From Acinetobacter sp. ANC 5054 (GTDB lineage Bacteria > Pseudomonadota > Gammaproteobacteria > Pseudomonadales > Moraxellaceae): a stretch of DNA of 64,000 nucleotides. Below the pieces are notes generated by a model that made no database searches, was not told the DNA's origin, and worked only from the letters and a program-made list of their open reading frames with translations. Both the position numbers and the translations under genes were made by a program. Below are positions 45,749 through 55,308 of this stretch, in pieces (position 1 is the first letter of the stretch; each line of letters starts with the position of its first letter). The stretch spans positions 1 to 64,000 of the forward strand of contig NZ_NEGG01000004.1 of assembly GCF_002135295.1 (NCBI RefSeq). The letters are read 5' to 3'.

Positions 45749-47927
45749 GTAGTTCACCATCAAAACTCTTGATCAAGTCTTTTACCACAGGTTCTGCATG
45801 TAATAATTCATTTGCTCGCGCAAATGCTTTTTCTTTACGTACATGCTGCAGAGCATAAGGTGTCGTCTGTTCGACATCTTCAAAGCTGATATTAAAACGA
45901 CAACTCGACCATTGTTCACGGATTGCTTGTTCAAGCACATGCTGTAATTGAGTCACCAAGGCTTCATATTTCTTTGGAATATGGAAAGTTGAATCACCAT
46001 TGATCACACCACTCATAACACCATGCTGTGCTAACTCTTGAACTGCAGGTGAAAGTTGGCTATTTCTAAACCAATATTCCCACTTTTCAACATTCCACTC
46101 ACCTTCTAATTCCTGCACTTGCAGGGTCAAAATATCTTGCGGCATGAGTGTAGACGATTCATTCGCTGACAGCTCAACAATGGGTTGAGTTACTGGTGCA
46201 ACTAAATCCATATTTTGAGCAGCTTGAACAGGCTCAATCGACTGTGCTTTTTCCTGTACAGCTTGCGCTGCAATTTGCTGCTCAATTACGGGTTTATGTT
46301 CTACTTGAGCAGGAACAGGCTGTTCAGATTCATCGTTGGCTAATGGAGCAATATCTTCAAAATTAATATCCGCAGCATTTACGACAACTTCGGAACTTGG
46401 CGTAGGGTCTAAATCAAATAATCCACCTTCTGCTGCTGCATCCATGACGAGGGTGTTGCTAGAAGCAGTATCAGTAGTTGAACTTAATGCTTGATTTGAA
46501 GTTGGTACAGCTTCAGGTTCTACAATCGCTTCTTGGACTGTTTCAATATGCTCTGGTTCATCTAAAAAATCATCTGAAGATGGCTCATCTACAACAGATT
46601 GATTGTTTGAAAAATCATCGTCTTCATCATAATGCGAATCGTCAAAGTCATCGAAATCAGCAGGTGCTGTATTAACAGAGTTTTGCTGTGCTTCGTTTTC
46701 TTGTGATTCTACAACAGGTGTTTGCGATTGATTTTCTTCATTCGATGTGACAACAGATTGTGTCTGAGCTATCTGCGGCGCAAGTTGCTGTGTCTGAGTT
46801 ACAGCCTCTTGTTGGACTGCTGAAACCAACATTTCATTGGGTTGCAATGGACGGAATGCCAATAAACGCAGCACACACATCTCAAACCCTTGTTCTTGCG
46901 TTACTGCAAGCTGTAAATCTGCACGGCCTTTACATGCCACTTGATAATACAGTTGTAAGTCTTGCGCAGAAATGATCTGCGACAATTGCATGATTTTCTG
47001 ATTAATCTCAGCACTGTATTTCAATGCCAAATCTGGCAAATACTGCAACAAAGCCAATTCATGCAAAGTTGAAATTAACTGGTCTAAAACTAAAGACACA
47101 TCCAAAGCTTGCTGGCGGAATTGCATGAGCAAGGCGCTCACACGTTCACGCTGATTTTGGTGAATCGCCAAAATCAAATCATAAATAATCGTGCGGTCAA
47201 TCAAGCCCAACATGTCTTTTACATCTTGGTGCTGAATAGAACCCTGACCATAAGCAATGGCTTGGTCGGTTAAAGATAACGCATCACGTAGTGAACCCTG
47301 TGCAGATTCAGCAATTTGCCAAATTGCATCTTGCTCTGCTTGGATGTGTTCTTTTTGCAAAATATCGGTCAGATGCGAAGTAATTTCATCGACAGCAAGC
47401 GGACGTAGTGTGAACTGCAAGCAGCGTGAAATAACTGTGATGGGTAACTTTTGTGGATCAGTGGTCGCAAAAAGAAACTTCACATGTTCTGGTGGTTCTT
47501 CCAAAGTCTTCAGCAACGCATTAAATGAATGCGTTGAAAGCATGTGCACTTCATCAATCAGGTAGACTTTAAAACGACCTTGTGTAGGAGCATAAGGAAC
47601 GTTATCGAGGAGTTCGCGTGTATCTTCAACTTTGGTACGTGATGCCGCATCAATTTCGATGAGGTCAATAAAACGACCTTCGTTGACTGCTTTACATGTC
47701 GCGCAAACTTCACAAGGTGTTGACGTTACGCCTGTTTCACAGTTGAGGCATTTCGCCAAAATACGTGCAATGGTGGTTTTACCTACACCACGTGTCCCCG
47801 TAAACAAATATGCATGATGTAACCGACCACGTTCTAAGGCACTGGTAAGTGCGCGTGACACATGGTTTTGCCCCACGAGTTCAATGAAATTTCGTGGACG
47901 GTATTTTCGTGCAAGTACTTGATACAT
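45729..47927 (-). CDS. dnaX: DNA polymerase III subunits tau (and possibly gamma)
   Basis: 732 aa. The clamp-loader ATPase: Walker A FTGTRGVGKTTIARILAKC (near residue 45-60), zinc cysteines CLNCETGVTSTPCEVCATC, Walker B IDEVHMLS, sensor region. The middle and C-terminus are a long, low-complexity Glu/Gln/Asp/Ser-rich linker (about residues 370-600) leading to the polymerase-binding tau domain. No canonical A-run slippery site was noticed, so a shorter gamma form is not supported. recR and ybaB are not adjacent. Confidence 0.94.
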   Translation of the reverse strand: MYQVLARKYRPRNFIELVGQNHVSRALTSALERGRLHHAYLFTGTRGVGKTTIARILAKCLNCETGVTSTPCEVCATCKAVNEGRFIDLIEIDAASRTKVEDTRELLDNVPYAPTQGRFKVYLIDEVHMLSTHSFNALLKTLEEPPEHVKFLFATTDPQKLPITVISRCLQFTLRPLAVDEITSHLTDILQKEHIQAEQDAIWQIAESAQGSLRDALSLTDQAIAYGQGSIQHQDVKDMLGLIDRTIIYDLILAIHQNQRERVSALLMQFRQQALDVSLVLDQLISTLHELALLQYLPDLALKYSAEINQKIMQLSQIISAQDLQLYYQVACKGRADLQLAVTQEQGFEMCVLRLLAFRPLQPNEMLVSAVQQEAVTQTQQLAPQIAQTQSVVTSNEENQSQTPVVESQENEAQQNSVNTAPADFDDFDDSHYDEDDDFSNNQSVVDEPSSDDFLDEPEHIETVQEAIVEPEAVPTSNQALSSTTDTASSNTLVMDAAAEGGLFDLDPTPSSEVVVNAADINFEDIAPLANDESEQPVPAQVEHKPVIEQQIAAQAVQEKAQSIEPVQAAQNMDLVAPVTQPIVELSANESSTLMPQDILTLQVQELEGEWNVEKWEYWFRNSQLSPAVQELAQHGVMSGVINGDSTFHIPKKYEALVTQLQHVLEQAIREQWSSCRFNISFEDVEQTTPYALQHVRKEKAFARANELLHAEPVVKDLIKSFDGELQNIQLK

Positions 47928-47999
47928 GTATGCTCCTTTTTACAGGTGTAAGCATACTGTTTTTTTGTCTAATAGTGAAATAAATGGCAGAGTTTGGTC

Positions 48000-48036
48000 A
48001 ATAAAAATCCGATCTTGGATGATCCCAAAGATCGGA
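48000..48036 (-). terminator. Rho-independent terminator of the NlpE-like gene
   Basis: On the minus strand, stem ccgatctt / aagatcgg is followed by ATTTTTATT. Confidence 0.82.
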
Positions 48037-48061
48037 AGAATTTAATATAAATTACGAACGC

Positions 48062-48511
48062 TTAAACTGCTTTATTTAAAACAAAATCACTCTGCATTTG
48101 ATAGCGTTTTGCAGTTTGATCAACTCTGATTTCAAGTTGCTGATTGTCCAAGTCAACATATAATAAGTTACGCGTTTGAACATTTTGTAGTTCTAATTGT
48201 TGTTTTGCTTCATCTTTAAAACGAATCACACCTTGCAGCACTTCAACATCATTATGACCACTCAAACTTTCACGTGTAAGCGTATAGGTTTGATCTTCAT
48301 GCAATTCTAAAGCGACTGCCATACCAGGACAGTCTTCACAGCGTGATAAACAGCTCATGCACGGTGTTGTACCTTTAAAATTTCCAACCCATGCTGCTTG
48401 TTGTGTTTCCGCTGTTATTGCTGACTTGTCTTGCGATTGAGTTTTTTCTGAATCCTGACAACCCAATAAGGCAGATGTCGCCACCAATGGAATCAAAATA
48501 ACTTTTTTCAT
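48062..48511 (-). CDS. NlpE-like lipoprotein
   Basis: 149 aa from MKKVILIPLVATSALLGC, a lipoprotein signal with lipobox LLGC (Cys 18). The mature part WVGNFKGTTPCMSCLSRCEDCPGMAVALELHEDQTYTLTRES matches the NlpE N-terminal domain with a Cys-rich loop; NlpE senses envelope or copper stress. The C-terminal NlpE domain is absent, as in short forms. The start was set at the lipoprotein signal rather than the 14-residue upstream extension. Confidence 0.8.
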   Translation of the reverse strand: MKKVILIPLVATSALLGCQDSEKTQSQDKSAITAETQQAAWVGNFKGTTPCMSCLSRCEDCPGMAVALELHEDQTYTLTRESLSGHNDVEVLQGVIRFKDEAKQQLELQNVQTRNLLYVDLDNQQLEIRVDQTAKRYQMQSDFVLNKAV

Positions 48512-48593
48512 AGGACACTTCACAGCATGTAAAACTGCGAAGGAAAATAACATAAATGACCGAATTTCCCTATTCCAATATAACCATATGCCT

Positions 48594-49850
48594 TTAAAGC
48601 CAGCCCTTTCGGCCTTTTAGCACTTTGTCAGCACAGCGTAACGTTTCTTGTGTTAAACCCCATAAACGATAATCCCCTGTGATTGAACCCGTTGGGAAAT
48701 TATGTGTATAGGCAAAGCTCAATTGGCGCTGAGGATCACACCATGCACCAGAGCCATTAAAACCCATATGACCAAAACCGTTGCTCGACTTACCTAAAGT
48801 TAAAATACGGTGATAACCTAATCTCCAGTGCATTGGTAAAGGCATGACACGGTCACGTTTGGTAAATTGAACGGTACTTAATGTTTTAAAAACATGAGGC
48901 TTTATCAAGGTTTTACCTTCCCATTGCCCTTGGTTTGCCAGCATGGCATATATTTTTGCCAGACTATTTGCACTAAATACACCTGTTGCTGCAGGAATAA
49001 TTGCTTGTAAACCTTCATCACTAAAAAATGAAAAATTACGCATGCCTTTTGGAATCATGCCATCTTGAAAATCTTGTAAATTCTGCCCTGACAGTTCCAA
49101 TACTTTATCCAACAGTGAAGGCTGATGTGGTGCTTTCTTGGACTTTGTTTGAGCAGTTGTTGAATCTGTTTTTTTCTTTTTAAGAATTAATCTTGCGACA
49201 TTTGCCAATTGATCTTGAGGTACACCAAAATAAGCATGATCCAATGTTAATGGCTCAACCAAATAGTGCTGCAATAGCTCGGCTAAAGATTTGCCAGTAG
49301 CTTTTTCCAATACACCTCCAACTTGCCAACCAAAACTTAAAGGCTGATAGGCTGCATCAGTCGTAGGTTCAAAACGCGGTGCTGCTTGCTCAAATACCTG
49401 CAACATATGCGACCAATCTGCCATTTCAGAAGCTGTTTCAATATTATTACGTATGTCATATAAACCGCTTTGATGACTCAGCATATGCCTTAACGTAATC
49501 TGAGATTTTCCATTTTGAGCAAATTCAGGCCAATACTTGGCTACAGGTGTGTCATAGTCTAAAAAGCCTTCACTCACTAAGACATGTGCAAGTGTCGCCA
49601 ATACACCTTTCCCTGTGGAATAACACAATGACGGTGTATTTGCTTGCCATTGTTCGGTTTCAGACTTTTTTCCCTTCCAAATATCCACGACTTTTTTGCC
49701 CTGAAAATACACCATCAATGCCGCACCACCTTGTTCTGTACGTGCATCTTGCATACGGCTAAATTGCTGTGCTAAATCTTGAAAACGAGGATCGACTTCG
49801 CCTTGATAATGATTAGTCTGCGCAAATAAATAGTCTTTAACCGCCTGCAT
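48594..49850 (-). CDS. Beta-lactamase-fold serine hydrolase (class C/esterase type)
   Basis: 418 aa. S-x-x-K motif CYSTGKGVLATLAHVL (Ser-Lys, near residue 77), Y-x-N region 'YQPLSFGWQVGG', and a C-terminal HMGFNGSGAWCDPQRQLSFAYTHNF. This is the EstB/beta-lactamase-like family, mostly esterases or peptidases; true beta-lactam hydrolysis is not implied. No signal peptide is seen, so it is cytoplasmic. It precedes the MaoC gene on the same strand by 89 bp with its own promoter. Confidence 0.88.
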   Translation of the reverse strand: MQAVKDYLFAQTNHYQGEVDPRFQDLAQQFSRMQDARTEQGGAALMVYFQGKKVVDIWKGKKSETEQWQANTPSLCYSTGKGVLATLAHVLVSEGFLDYDTPVAKYWPEFAQNGKSQITLRHMLSHQSGLYDIRNNIETASEMADWSHMLQVFEQAAPRFEPTTDAAYQPLSFGWQVGGVLEKATGKSLAELLQHYLVEPLTLDHAYFGVPQDQLANVARLILKKKKTDSTTAQTKSKKAPHQPSLLDKVLELSGQNLQDFQDGMIPKGMRNFSFFSDEGLQAIIPAATGVFSANSLAKIYAMLANQGQWEGKTLIKPHVFKTLSTVQFTKRDRVMPLPMHWRLGYHRILTLGKSSNGFGHMGFNGSGAWCDPQRQLSFAYTHNFPTGSITGDYRLWGLTQETLRCADKVLKGRKGWL

Positions 49851-49897
49851 TATTCATTCCTTTGAATCGTTATATTGGGTTTTAAATTTTGAGCTTA

Positions 49898-49932
49898 AAA
49901 CAAAAAAGCCTAAATCGATATCGATTTAGGCT
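49898..49932 (-). terminator. Rho-independent terminator of the MaoC gene
   Basis: A 28-base perfect palindrome (aagcctaaatcgat / atcgatttaggctt) followed on the minus strand by six T. Confidence 0.88.
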
Positions 49933-49938
49933 TAAGTC

Positions 49939-50793
49939 TTAAAGTGCTTTTACACTTCCCGCGACATGCGGTTTCTTATTTTTGCTGTTGCGTATGGCGA
50001 ACTCAATATTTTTACCATTTGAAGCAGTTAAGAATTCAACTTTAGATGGTAAATACATTGGTAGCTTAAACCAAACATCTGCTTCATAAGCATCAGGCAA
50101 AGTTAAACTCGACAATGCTTTAGCTTTGCTCCACATACCGTGTGCAATCGCTTGTTTAAAGCCAAATGCTTTCGCAGTGACTGCATGAATATGGATTAAG
50201 TTAAAATCACCAGAAGTCATCGCATAACGACGTCCCGTATTTTCAGAAACATCCCATTCCGCTTGAACGTTTAATTCTACTGGCTGTGCTTCGGCAGATT
50301 TTGCAGCAGCTTTCGTATCGGTTTTTTGACGTGCTAAATAAGTAGTTAATGATTCTACCACTACGTCATTACCTACTTTTGCAGTGGTAATAAAATCAAA
50401 TTGCACGCCTTTATCATGCGGTTTTAACTCACCAAATTTGCAAGACAAAGACAAAGTTTCATTGACACCCACTTTACGATATTGCTTCACTTGGTTACGA
50501 ATATGCACCAGACCTAAAATCGCAAATGGGAAGGCCTCTGTTGTCATCATGTGCATTTGTAGACTTTGAGAAAGTACTGCTAAATAAATGGCAGGAATAT
50601 AACCATTATTTTTAAAGCCACATACTTCGTTATAAGCTTTTAAATGTTTTTGATCGACCTTAAATGAATCCACCACATATTCAACTTGCGGCAGCACTTT
50701 TTCACCTTTGGGCTTTTTAAAAATCAAGCCTTGAATCACTTTTGGATAGGCTAAATAAGGTTTTGGAAGTTGACTAAAATGGCGAGTATTCAT
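49939..50793 (-). CDS. MaoC-type (R)-enoyl-CoA hydratase
   Basis: 284 aa, two hot-dog domains. The hydratase-2 motif is in 'YAMTSGDFNLIHIHAVTAKAFGFKQAIAHGMWSKA' (catalytic Asp-x4-His). It hydrates trans-2-enoyl-CoA/ACP to the (R)-3-hydroxy form. The neighbours are a FabG4-like reductase on the same strand and a divergent thiolase. This set matches the HtdX-FabG4-FadA2 gene group of mycobacteria by family and order, suggesting an (R)-specific acyl pathway. Confidence 0.9.
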   Translation of the reverse strand: MNTRHFSQLPKPYLAYPKVIQGLIFKKPKGEKVLPQVEYVVDSFKVDQKHLKAYNEVCGFKNNGYIPAIYLAVLSQSLQMHMMTTEAFPFAILGLVHIRNQVKQYRKVGVNETLSLSCKFGELKPHDKGVQFDFITTAKVGNDVVVESLTTYLARQKTDTKAAAKSAEAQPVELNVQAEWDVSENTGRRYAMTSGDFNLIHIHAVTAKAFGFKQAIAHGMWSKAKALSSLTLPDAYEADVWFKLPMYLPSKVEFLTASNGKNIEFAIRNSKNKKPHVAGSVKAL

Positions 50794-50834
50794 ACTGAAC
50801 CTTTGGACGTTATTATTTCAATATTTTGAAAGCT

Positions 50835-50950
50835 CCTTCTCTTGCGCCATATATGGCTCAGGGAGAAGGTTGGGATGAGGGATGAATTCCATCCCATTTA
50901 TAATACAAATAATCTTACCTCTCCCTAGCCCTCTCCTTAAAGGAGAGGGA
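50835..50950. repeat. Hairpin-rich intergenic element between MaoC and reductase genes
   Basis: Three dyads: ccttctc / gagaagg enclosing the palindrome gccatatatggc (50835-50869), gggat / atccc (50872-50895), and ccctctcctt-a-aaggagaggg (50929-50949). Both strands form stable stems. It is G/A- and C/T-rich in a style common to dispersed bacterial intergenic repeats, but only one copy is in the window. Confidence 0.6.
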
Positions 50951-50970
50951 AAATTCAAGGCTTTTGAGGA

Positions 50971-52362
50971 TTATGCCCCTAACAAGCTTTGACCACACAC
51001 ACGTACCACGTTACCGTTCAAGCCTGTAGATGCAGTTGAAGCAAACATGGCAATGGTTTCTGCAACATCAACAGGTAAACCGCCTTGGCTCATTGAGTTC
51101 ATACGACGACCCGCTTCACGGATTGCAAAAGGAATTGCTGCTGTCATTTGCGTTTCAATAAAGCCAGGAGCAACCGCATTAATCGTTACGCCATTTTTAA
51201 GCAAAGGTGCTGTGAATTTAACCACACCCACTACACCCGCTTTAGACGCTGCATAGTTGGTTTGACCTAAGTTACCTGCAATACCTGAAATAGAAGATAC
51301 GCAAACAATACGACCATTTGCATTGAAGCCATCATTTTCAAGAAGGTAATCATTTACACGCTCAATCGCAGACAGGTTAATGTTAATGACCAAATCCCAA
51401 AGCTCTGGCTTCATATTTGCCAAAGTTTTGTCGCGAGTAATCCCTGCGTTATGTACGATGATGTCTAAACCACCTTGCACTGCTGCAGCTGCCTTAATTT
51501 TTTCACCTGCGTCGCTTGCAGTAATGTCAATTGCCAGTGTTGAACCACCAATTTCACCCGCTACACGGTCAAGATCAGCTTGTTGCTGAGGAACATCTAA
51601 GCAAATGACATGTGCGCCATCACGTGACAAGACATGTGCAATTGCTTCACCAATACCACGGCTCGCACCAGTCACAACCGCAGTTTTACCTGCTAGCGGC
51701 TTGTTCCAATCCACATTCACAACGTCTGCTTTTGAAACGCGAATCACTTGACCCGATACATAAGCTGAACGTGGAGAAATCACAAAACGTAAAGCAGATT
51801 CAAGGTTCGCTTCCGCACCTTCATCTACATAAACCAATTGCGCTGCAATACCTTTCTTAAATTCTTTACCCACAGACTTAACAAAGCCTTCAAGTGCACG
51901 TTGTGCAATCGCTTGTTTCACTGTTTTCGCCGTTTCAGGTGTTGTTCCAACAACCACGACACGACCAGAAGCCTGAATTTGACGTGCAATTGGATTAAAG
52001 AATGCATACAAAGCATGAAGTTGTTCTGAGTTTTGAATACCTGAAGCATCAAAAATCACCACTTTAAATTTAGACTCTTTGTCGCCTTCATTAAAAGCGC
52101 TCAGGTTTAATCCAACTTTTGCCGCAGCCTGTTGTAATTCTGCATTATTACCTGCATAACCATTTGCATGAATATTTGCCAGAACTTGGGCAATTGACCC
52201 AGATAGAGTCGAAGCTGGAGCAGCACCTAGCAACACAGCACCTTTAACAACAGGTGTAGCTGACTCAAAACGCTCTAAAGAAATTGGTGATGGCAAACCC
52301 AAATTTTTGATGACAAATTTACCAATAGGAGATTTTGCAAATGTTTGGTATTGATCAGTCAT
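50971..52362 (-). CDS. FabG4-like 3-oxoacyl-ACP/CoA reductase
   Basis: 463 aa, about twice the size of FabG. The first ~200 residues are a flavodoxin-like, catalytically silent domain, and the C-terminal half is an SDR: TGASRGIGEAIAHVL (near 225), NNAG-like VHNAGITRD, SSISGIAGNLGQTNYAASKAG (catalytic Ser, Tyr, Lys), GFIETQMT. High-molecular-weight FabG4 of mycobacteria has the same architecture. It reduces 3-oxoacyl thioesters with NAD(P)H. Confidence 0.92.
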   Translation of the reverse strand: MTDQYQTFAKSPIGKFVIKNLGLPSPISLERFESATPVVKGAVLLGAAPASTLSGSIAQVLANIHANGYAGNNAELQQAAAKVGLNLSAFNEGDKESKFKVVIFDASGIQNSEQLHALYAFFNPIARQIQASGRVVVVGTTPETAKTVKQAIAQRALEGFVKSVGKEFKKGIAAQLVYVDEGAEANLESALRFVISPRSAYVSGQVIRVSKADVVNVDWNKPLAGKTAVVTGASRGIGEAIAHVLSRDGAHVICLDVPQQQADLDRVAGEIGGSTLAIDITASDAGEKIKAAAAVQGGLDIIVHNAGITRDKTLANMKPELWDLVININLSAIERVNDYLLENDGFNANGRIVCVSSISGIAGNLGQTNYAASKAGVVGVVKFTAPLLKNGVTINAVAPGFIETQMTAAIPFAIREAGRRMNSMSQGGLPVDVAETIAMFASTASTGLNGNVVRVCGQSLLGA

Positions 52363-52602
52363 GTTTTTTATCTCTCATACGGATTAATTGTTGATGGTTC
52401 TGAGATATCCTTTTAACTTCAAGATGATGTCAGAGACTTATATTTCAATAGTTCCATCAGTTTCTAAGGAATCATACTTGAGTTAAACCTTGGATGGCTT
52501 GACCTGAATGCTTTAGCTAATGTCATTTTAGTCAATTTACCCCATTAGTGATTATGCTAATGTACCCAGCAAGAAGATCATCTACATGCTTGGAAAAGCC
52601 TT

Positions 52603-54123
52603 ATGAGCAAAACAACTCAAGAAAATCCAGCAGTCGAAAGTCCGACTACGGAAACTGTGTCAAATACATCAAAGCGTGCACCACGCACGATCAAAAGCAC
52701 AGGCACAGCAACCCAGTCTGCGAGCAATGCCACTAAAACGAGTCGTCATCGTAGTGCCACTACTCGTAATAAAACTACAGCTTCAAACCCAAAAACAGCT
52801 TCAAAATCAACAACTCAAACGTCTGTTCAACAGGATAATATCATGAGTCAAAACACAGTTCGCCGCGTTGCAATTATCGGTGGTAATCGTATTCCTTTCG
52901 CTCGTTCAAATGGTGCTTATTTCACAGCATCTAACAGCGACATGTTTACTGCTGCACTAAATGGTCTTGTTGAACGTTTCAACTTACAAGGTCAACGTTT
53001 AGGTGAAGTCGTTGCTGGTGCTGTTTTAAAACACAGTCGTGACTTTAACATGACTCGCGAGTGCGTACTTAATACAGAACTAGCTCCTGAAACACCTGCT
53101 TACGATATTCAGCAAGCATGTGGTACTGGCTTACAAGCTGCCTTCTTAGTCGCAAACAAAATTGCTCTAGGTCAAATCGAAGTTGGCGTAGCTGGCGGTG
53201 TAGATACCACATCTGACGCCCCAATTGCTTTCGGTGATGGTTTACGTAAAGCTTTACTTGAACTCAACATTGCTAAAACAGGTAAAGACCGTCTTAAAGC
53301 ATTAACAAAAATTAATGTGAAAGACTTAATGGATGCACCAAAAAATGGTGAGCCGCGTACAGGTCTTTCTATGGGTGATCACCAAGCGATTACAACGCTT
53401 GAATGGGGCATCTCACGTGAAGCACAAGACGAACTTGCTGCATCATCTCACCAAAAAATGGCTGCTGCTTACGAAGAAGGTTTCTTCGATGACTTAATCA
53501 CGCCATTCCTTGGTTTAGAGCGTGATAACAACTTACGTGCAGACTCATCTGTAGAAAAACTTGCAAAACTTAAGCCTGCTTTTGGTAAAGGCGATGCACG
53601 TACCATGACTGCAGGTAACTCTACTCCACTTACTGACGGTGCTTCTTGCGTACTTTTAGCATCTGAAGAATGGGCTAAAGCAAATGGTCATGAAGTACTC
53701 GCTTACTTAACTTTCCAAGAAACTGCTGCAGTTGATTTTGTAGAGAAAAAAGAAGGTTTATTGATGGCGCCTGCTTATGCAGTACCGCGTATGCTTGAGC
53801 GTGCTGGCCTTAAACTTCAAGATTTCGACTACTATGAAATTCATGAGGCGTTTGCATCTCAAGTATTATCTACTTTAAAAGCGTGGGAAGATCCAAAATT
53901 CTGTAAAGACCGTTTAGGTTTAGAAGCACCACTTGGTTCAATCGACCGCACGAAATTAAACGTAAAAGGCTCTTCACTTGCTGCGGGTCACCCATTTGCA
54001 GCAACAGGCGGTCGTATTATCGCGACAGCTGCAAAATTGATTAACAAAAAAGGTTCAGGTCGTGTATTGGTTTCGATCTGTGCTGCTGGTGGTCAAGGTG
54101 TTACTGCAATTATTGAAAAATAA
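52603..54123 (+). CDS. Thiolase (acetyl-CoA C-acyltransferase) with basic N-terminal extension
   Basis: 506 aa. The thiolase core begins at MSQNTVRRVAIIGGNRIPFAR (Met 81). Active residues: Cys 173 in QQACGTGLQAA, His 414 in EIHEAFAS and Cys 493 in SICAAGGQG. The first 80 residues are a Thr/Ser/Lys/Ala-rich, basic, low-complexity extension (KTTAS, SKTTQ). Both ATGs have weak upstream purines, so translation may begin at 52603 or 52843. Divergent from the FabG4-like gene; together with MaoC this builds or degrades acyl chains. Confidence 0.9.
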   Translation: MSKTTQENPAVESPTTETVSNTSKRAPRTIKSTGTATQSASNATKTSRHRSATTRNKTTASNPKTASKSTTQTSVQQDNIMSQNTVRRVAIIGGNRIPFARSNGAYFTASNSDMFTAALNGLVERFNLQGQRLGEVVAGAVLKHSRDFNMTRECVLNTELAPETPAYDIQQACGTGLQAAFLVANKIALGQIEVGVAGGVDTTSDAPIAFGDGLRKALLELNIAKTGKDRLKALTKINVKDLMDAPKNGEPRTGLSMGDHQAITTLEWGISREAQDELAASSHQKMAAAYEEGFFDDLITPFLGLERDNNLRADSSVEKLAKLKPAFGKGDARTMTAGNSTPLTDGASCVLLASEEWAKANGHEVLAYLTFQETAAVDFVEKKEGLLMAPAYAVPRMLERAGLKLQDFDYYEIHEAFASQVLSTLKAWEDPKFCKDRLGLEAPLGSIDRTKLNVKGSSLAAGHPFAATGGRIIATAAKLINKKGSGRVLVSICAAGGQGVTAIIEK

Positions 54124-54140
54124 TTAAGTATTGCCTCAAT

Positions 54141-54169
54141 AAAAAACCGCTCTTATGAGCGGTTTTTTT
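54141..54169 (+). terminator. Rho-independent terminator, bidirectional
   Basis: Stem aaccgctc-ttat-gagcggtt with six A before and seven T after; serves the thiolase gene and the convergent OmpW paralog. Confidence 0.9.
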
Positions 54170-54198
54170 GATAATAACGACTTTGGGCTTAAATTGCT

Positions 54199-55308
54199 TT
54201 AGAAACGATAACCCACACCTAAGTAGGTGATGATTGGATCAATATCAATTTTTGTAGTAGCGTGAATTAATTGCTCACCTGTGGTTTGGTTAATGACATT
54301 GATCTTGGTCTTATTATTTAACTTTGCATAAGACACCGACGCTGCCGTAAACCAATTTGGGCTAAAGTCATAAGTAAAACCTACGGTGACGATAGGTGCA
54401 ATTGCATCATCAGCATCAACATCGACCACCATTTTTCCTGATGATTCTTTGCCATCTAATGCAGCGCCTGCATTGTCGTCCAATACATTTTGGATCATAT
54501 GTCCAGCTGCTTCTAAATCACTACGTATCTCAGGATTGAGTTTAATATCATTAAAATATGCATACATTAAACCTGCACCGACATACGGTCTGAACTTATT
54601 TACCCCACTTTTGCCAAACTGATATTGAGCTTCAATGGCAGGCGTCCAAGCCCTTGCAGTAGCAGCCTTAGATTTACTTCCTAAATCTGTAATTAGAAGC
54701 GATTGATTTAGATCAATTCCATCAGGGAATAATATTTGAACTAATTGATTTGGAGATGTAGCCAAACCGCTTAGTGGTGCATAGATTTGCCCCTTCCCCT
54801 TAATATCAACTTTAGGAGGAATACCACCAATGAATTGAAGCGAAACATTATCATTCACATAGTAGTTAAACATTAATCCTAGCGTATCAACATCATCCGC
54901 TTCTAAACCAGTATTTGCAGATTGCCAGCTTTCCAACCCTTGGATATTTGCACTACCTGATATCTCTGGCAAAATATTTCCATTACCGTCAGTCATCAAT
55001 GTCTGCATAAGATCATCATTCAAAAACTCGGTTAAAAGTTCTTTTTGATTAAAAGGGTCGCCTGCAAGATCCTCTCCAGTGGCATTGGGATCAACTGAAT
55101 TTAAGAAACTGACAATTGAAATACTACCAACTTCTGCGTTAGTCCCATTTTTAACGCTTGTATTAATATTAAAAGGATTTGCTTTCCCTTGCGGCATCAC
55201 ATGCAACCAACCCGCTGATACAGAAAAACGCTTAAAATTTCCATCTGCCATTGTTATTTGTGTAAACCCCAGTAACATAGCAGGTACAACCAGTTTTATC
55301 ATTTTCAC
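54199..55308 (-). CDS. OmpW-family protein, tandem copy 1
   Basis: 369 aa, longer than ordinary OmpW (about 200-230). Signal peptide MKMIKLVVPAMLLGFTQITMA, then DGNFKRFSVSAGWLHVMPQG. Constant blocks: LEADDVDTLGLMFNYYVNDNVSLQFIGGIPPKVDIKGKG and the C-terminal half to ITYLGVGYRF. Two segments, about 48-130 and 180-210, differ from the next copies. The C-terminal half is almost identical to the copies at 55734 and 57236. Function probably small hydrophobic solute passage or surface antigen; substrate unknown. Confidence 0.88.
   Translation of the reverse strand: MKMIKLVVPAMLLGFTQITMADGNFKRFSVSAGWLHVMPQGKANPFNINTSVKNGTNAEVGSISIVSFLNSVDPNATGEDLAGDPFNQKELLTEFLNDDLMQTLMTDGNGNILPEISGSANIQGLESWQSANTGLEADDVDTLGLMFNYYVNDNVSLQFIGGIPPKVDIKGKGQIYAPLSGLATSPNQLVQILFPDGIDLNQSLLITDLGSKSKAATARAWTPAIEAQYQFGKSGVNKFRPYVGAGLMYAYFNDIKLNPEIRSDLEAAGHMIQNVLDDNAGAALDGKESSGKMVVDVDADDAIAPIVTVGFTYDFSPNWFTAASVSYAKLNNKTKINVINQTTGEQLIHATTKIDIDPIITYLGVGYRF

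Noticed and set aside
45729..47927. Programmed frameshift in dnaX producing gamma
   Set aside because: No canonical A-run slippery heptamer with downstream stem was noticed; the frame is open through to the tau end.
48594..49850. Antibiotic resistance beta-lactamase
   Set aside because: SxxK and other motifs fit the broad esterase/beta-lactamase-like fold; no signal peptide and no KTG motif clearly seen, so drug hydrolysis is not supported.
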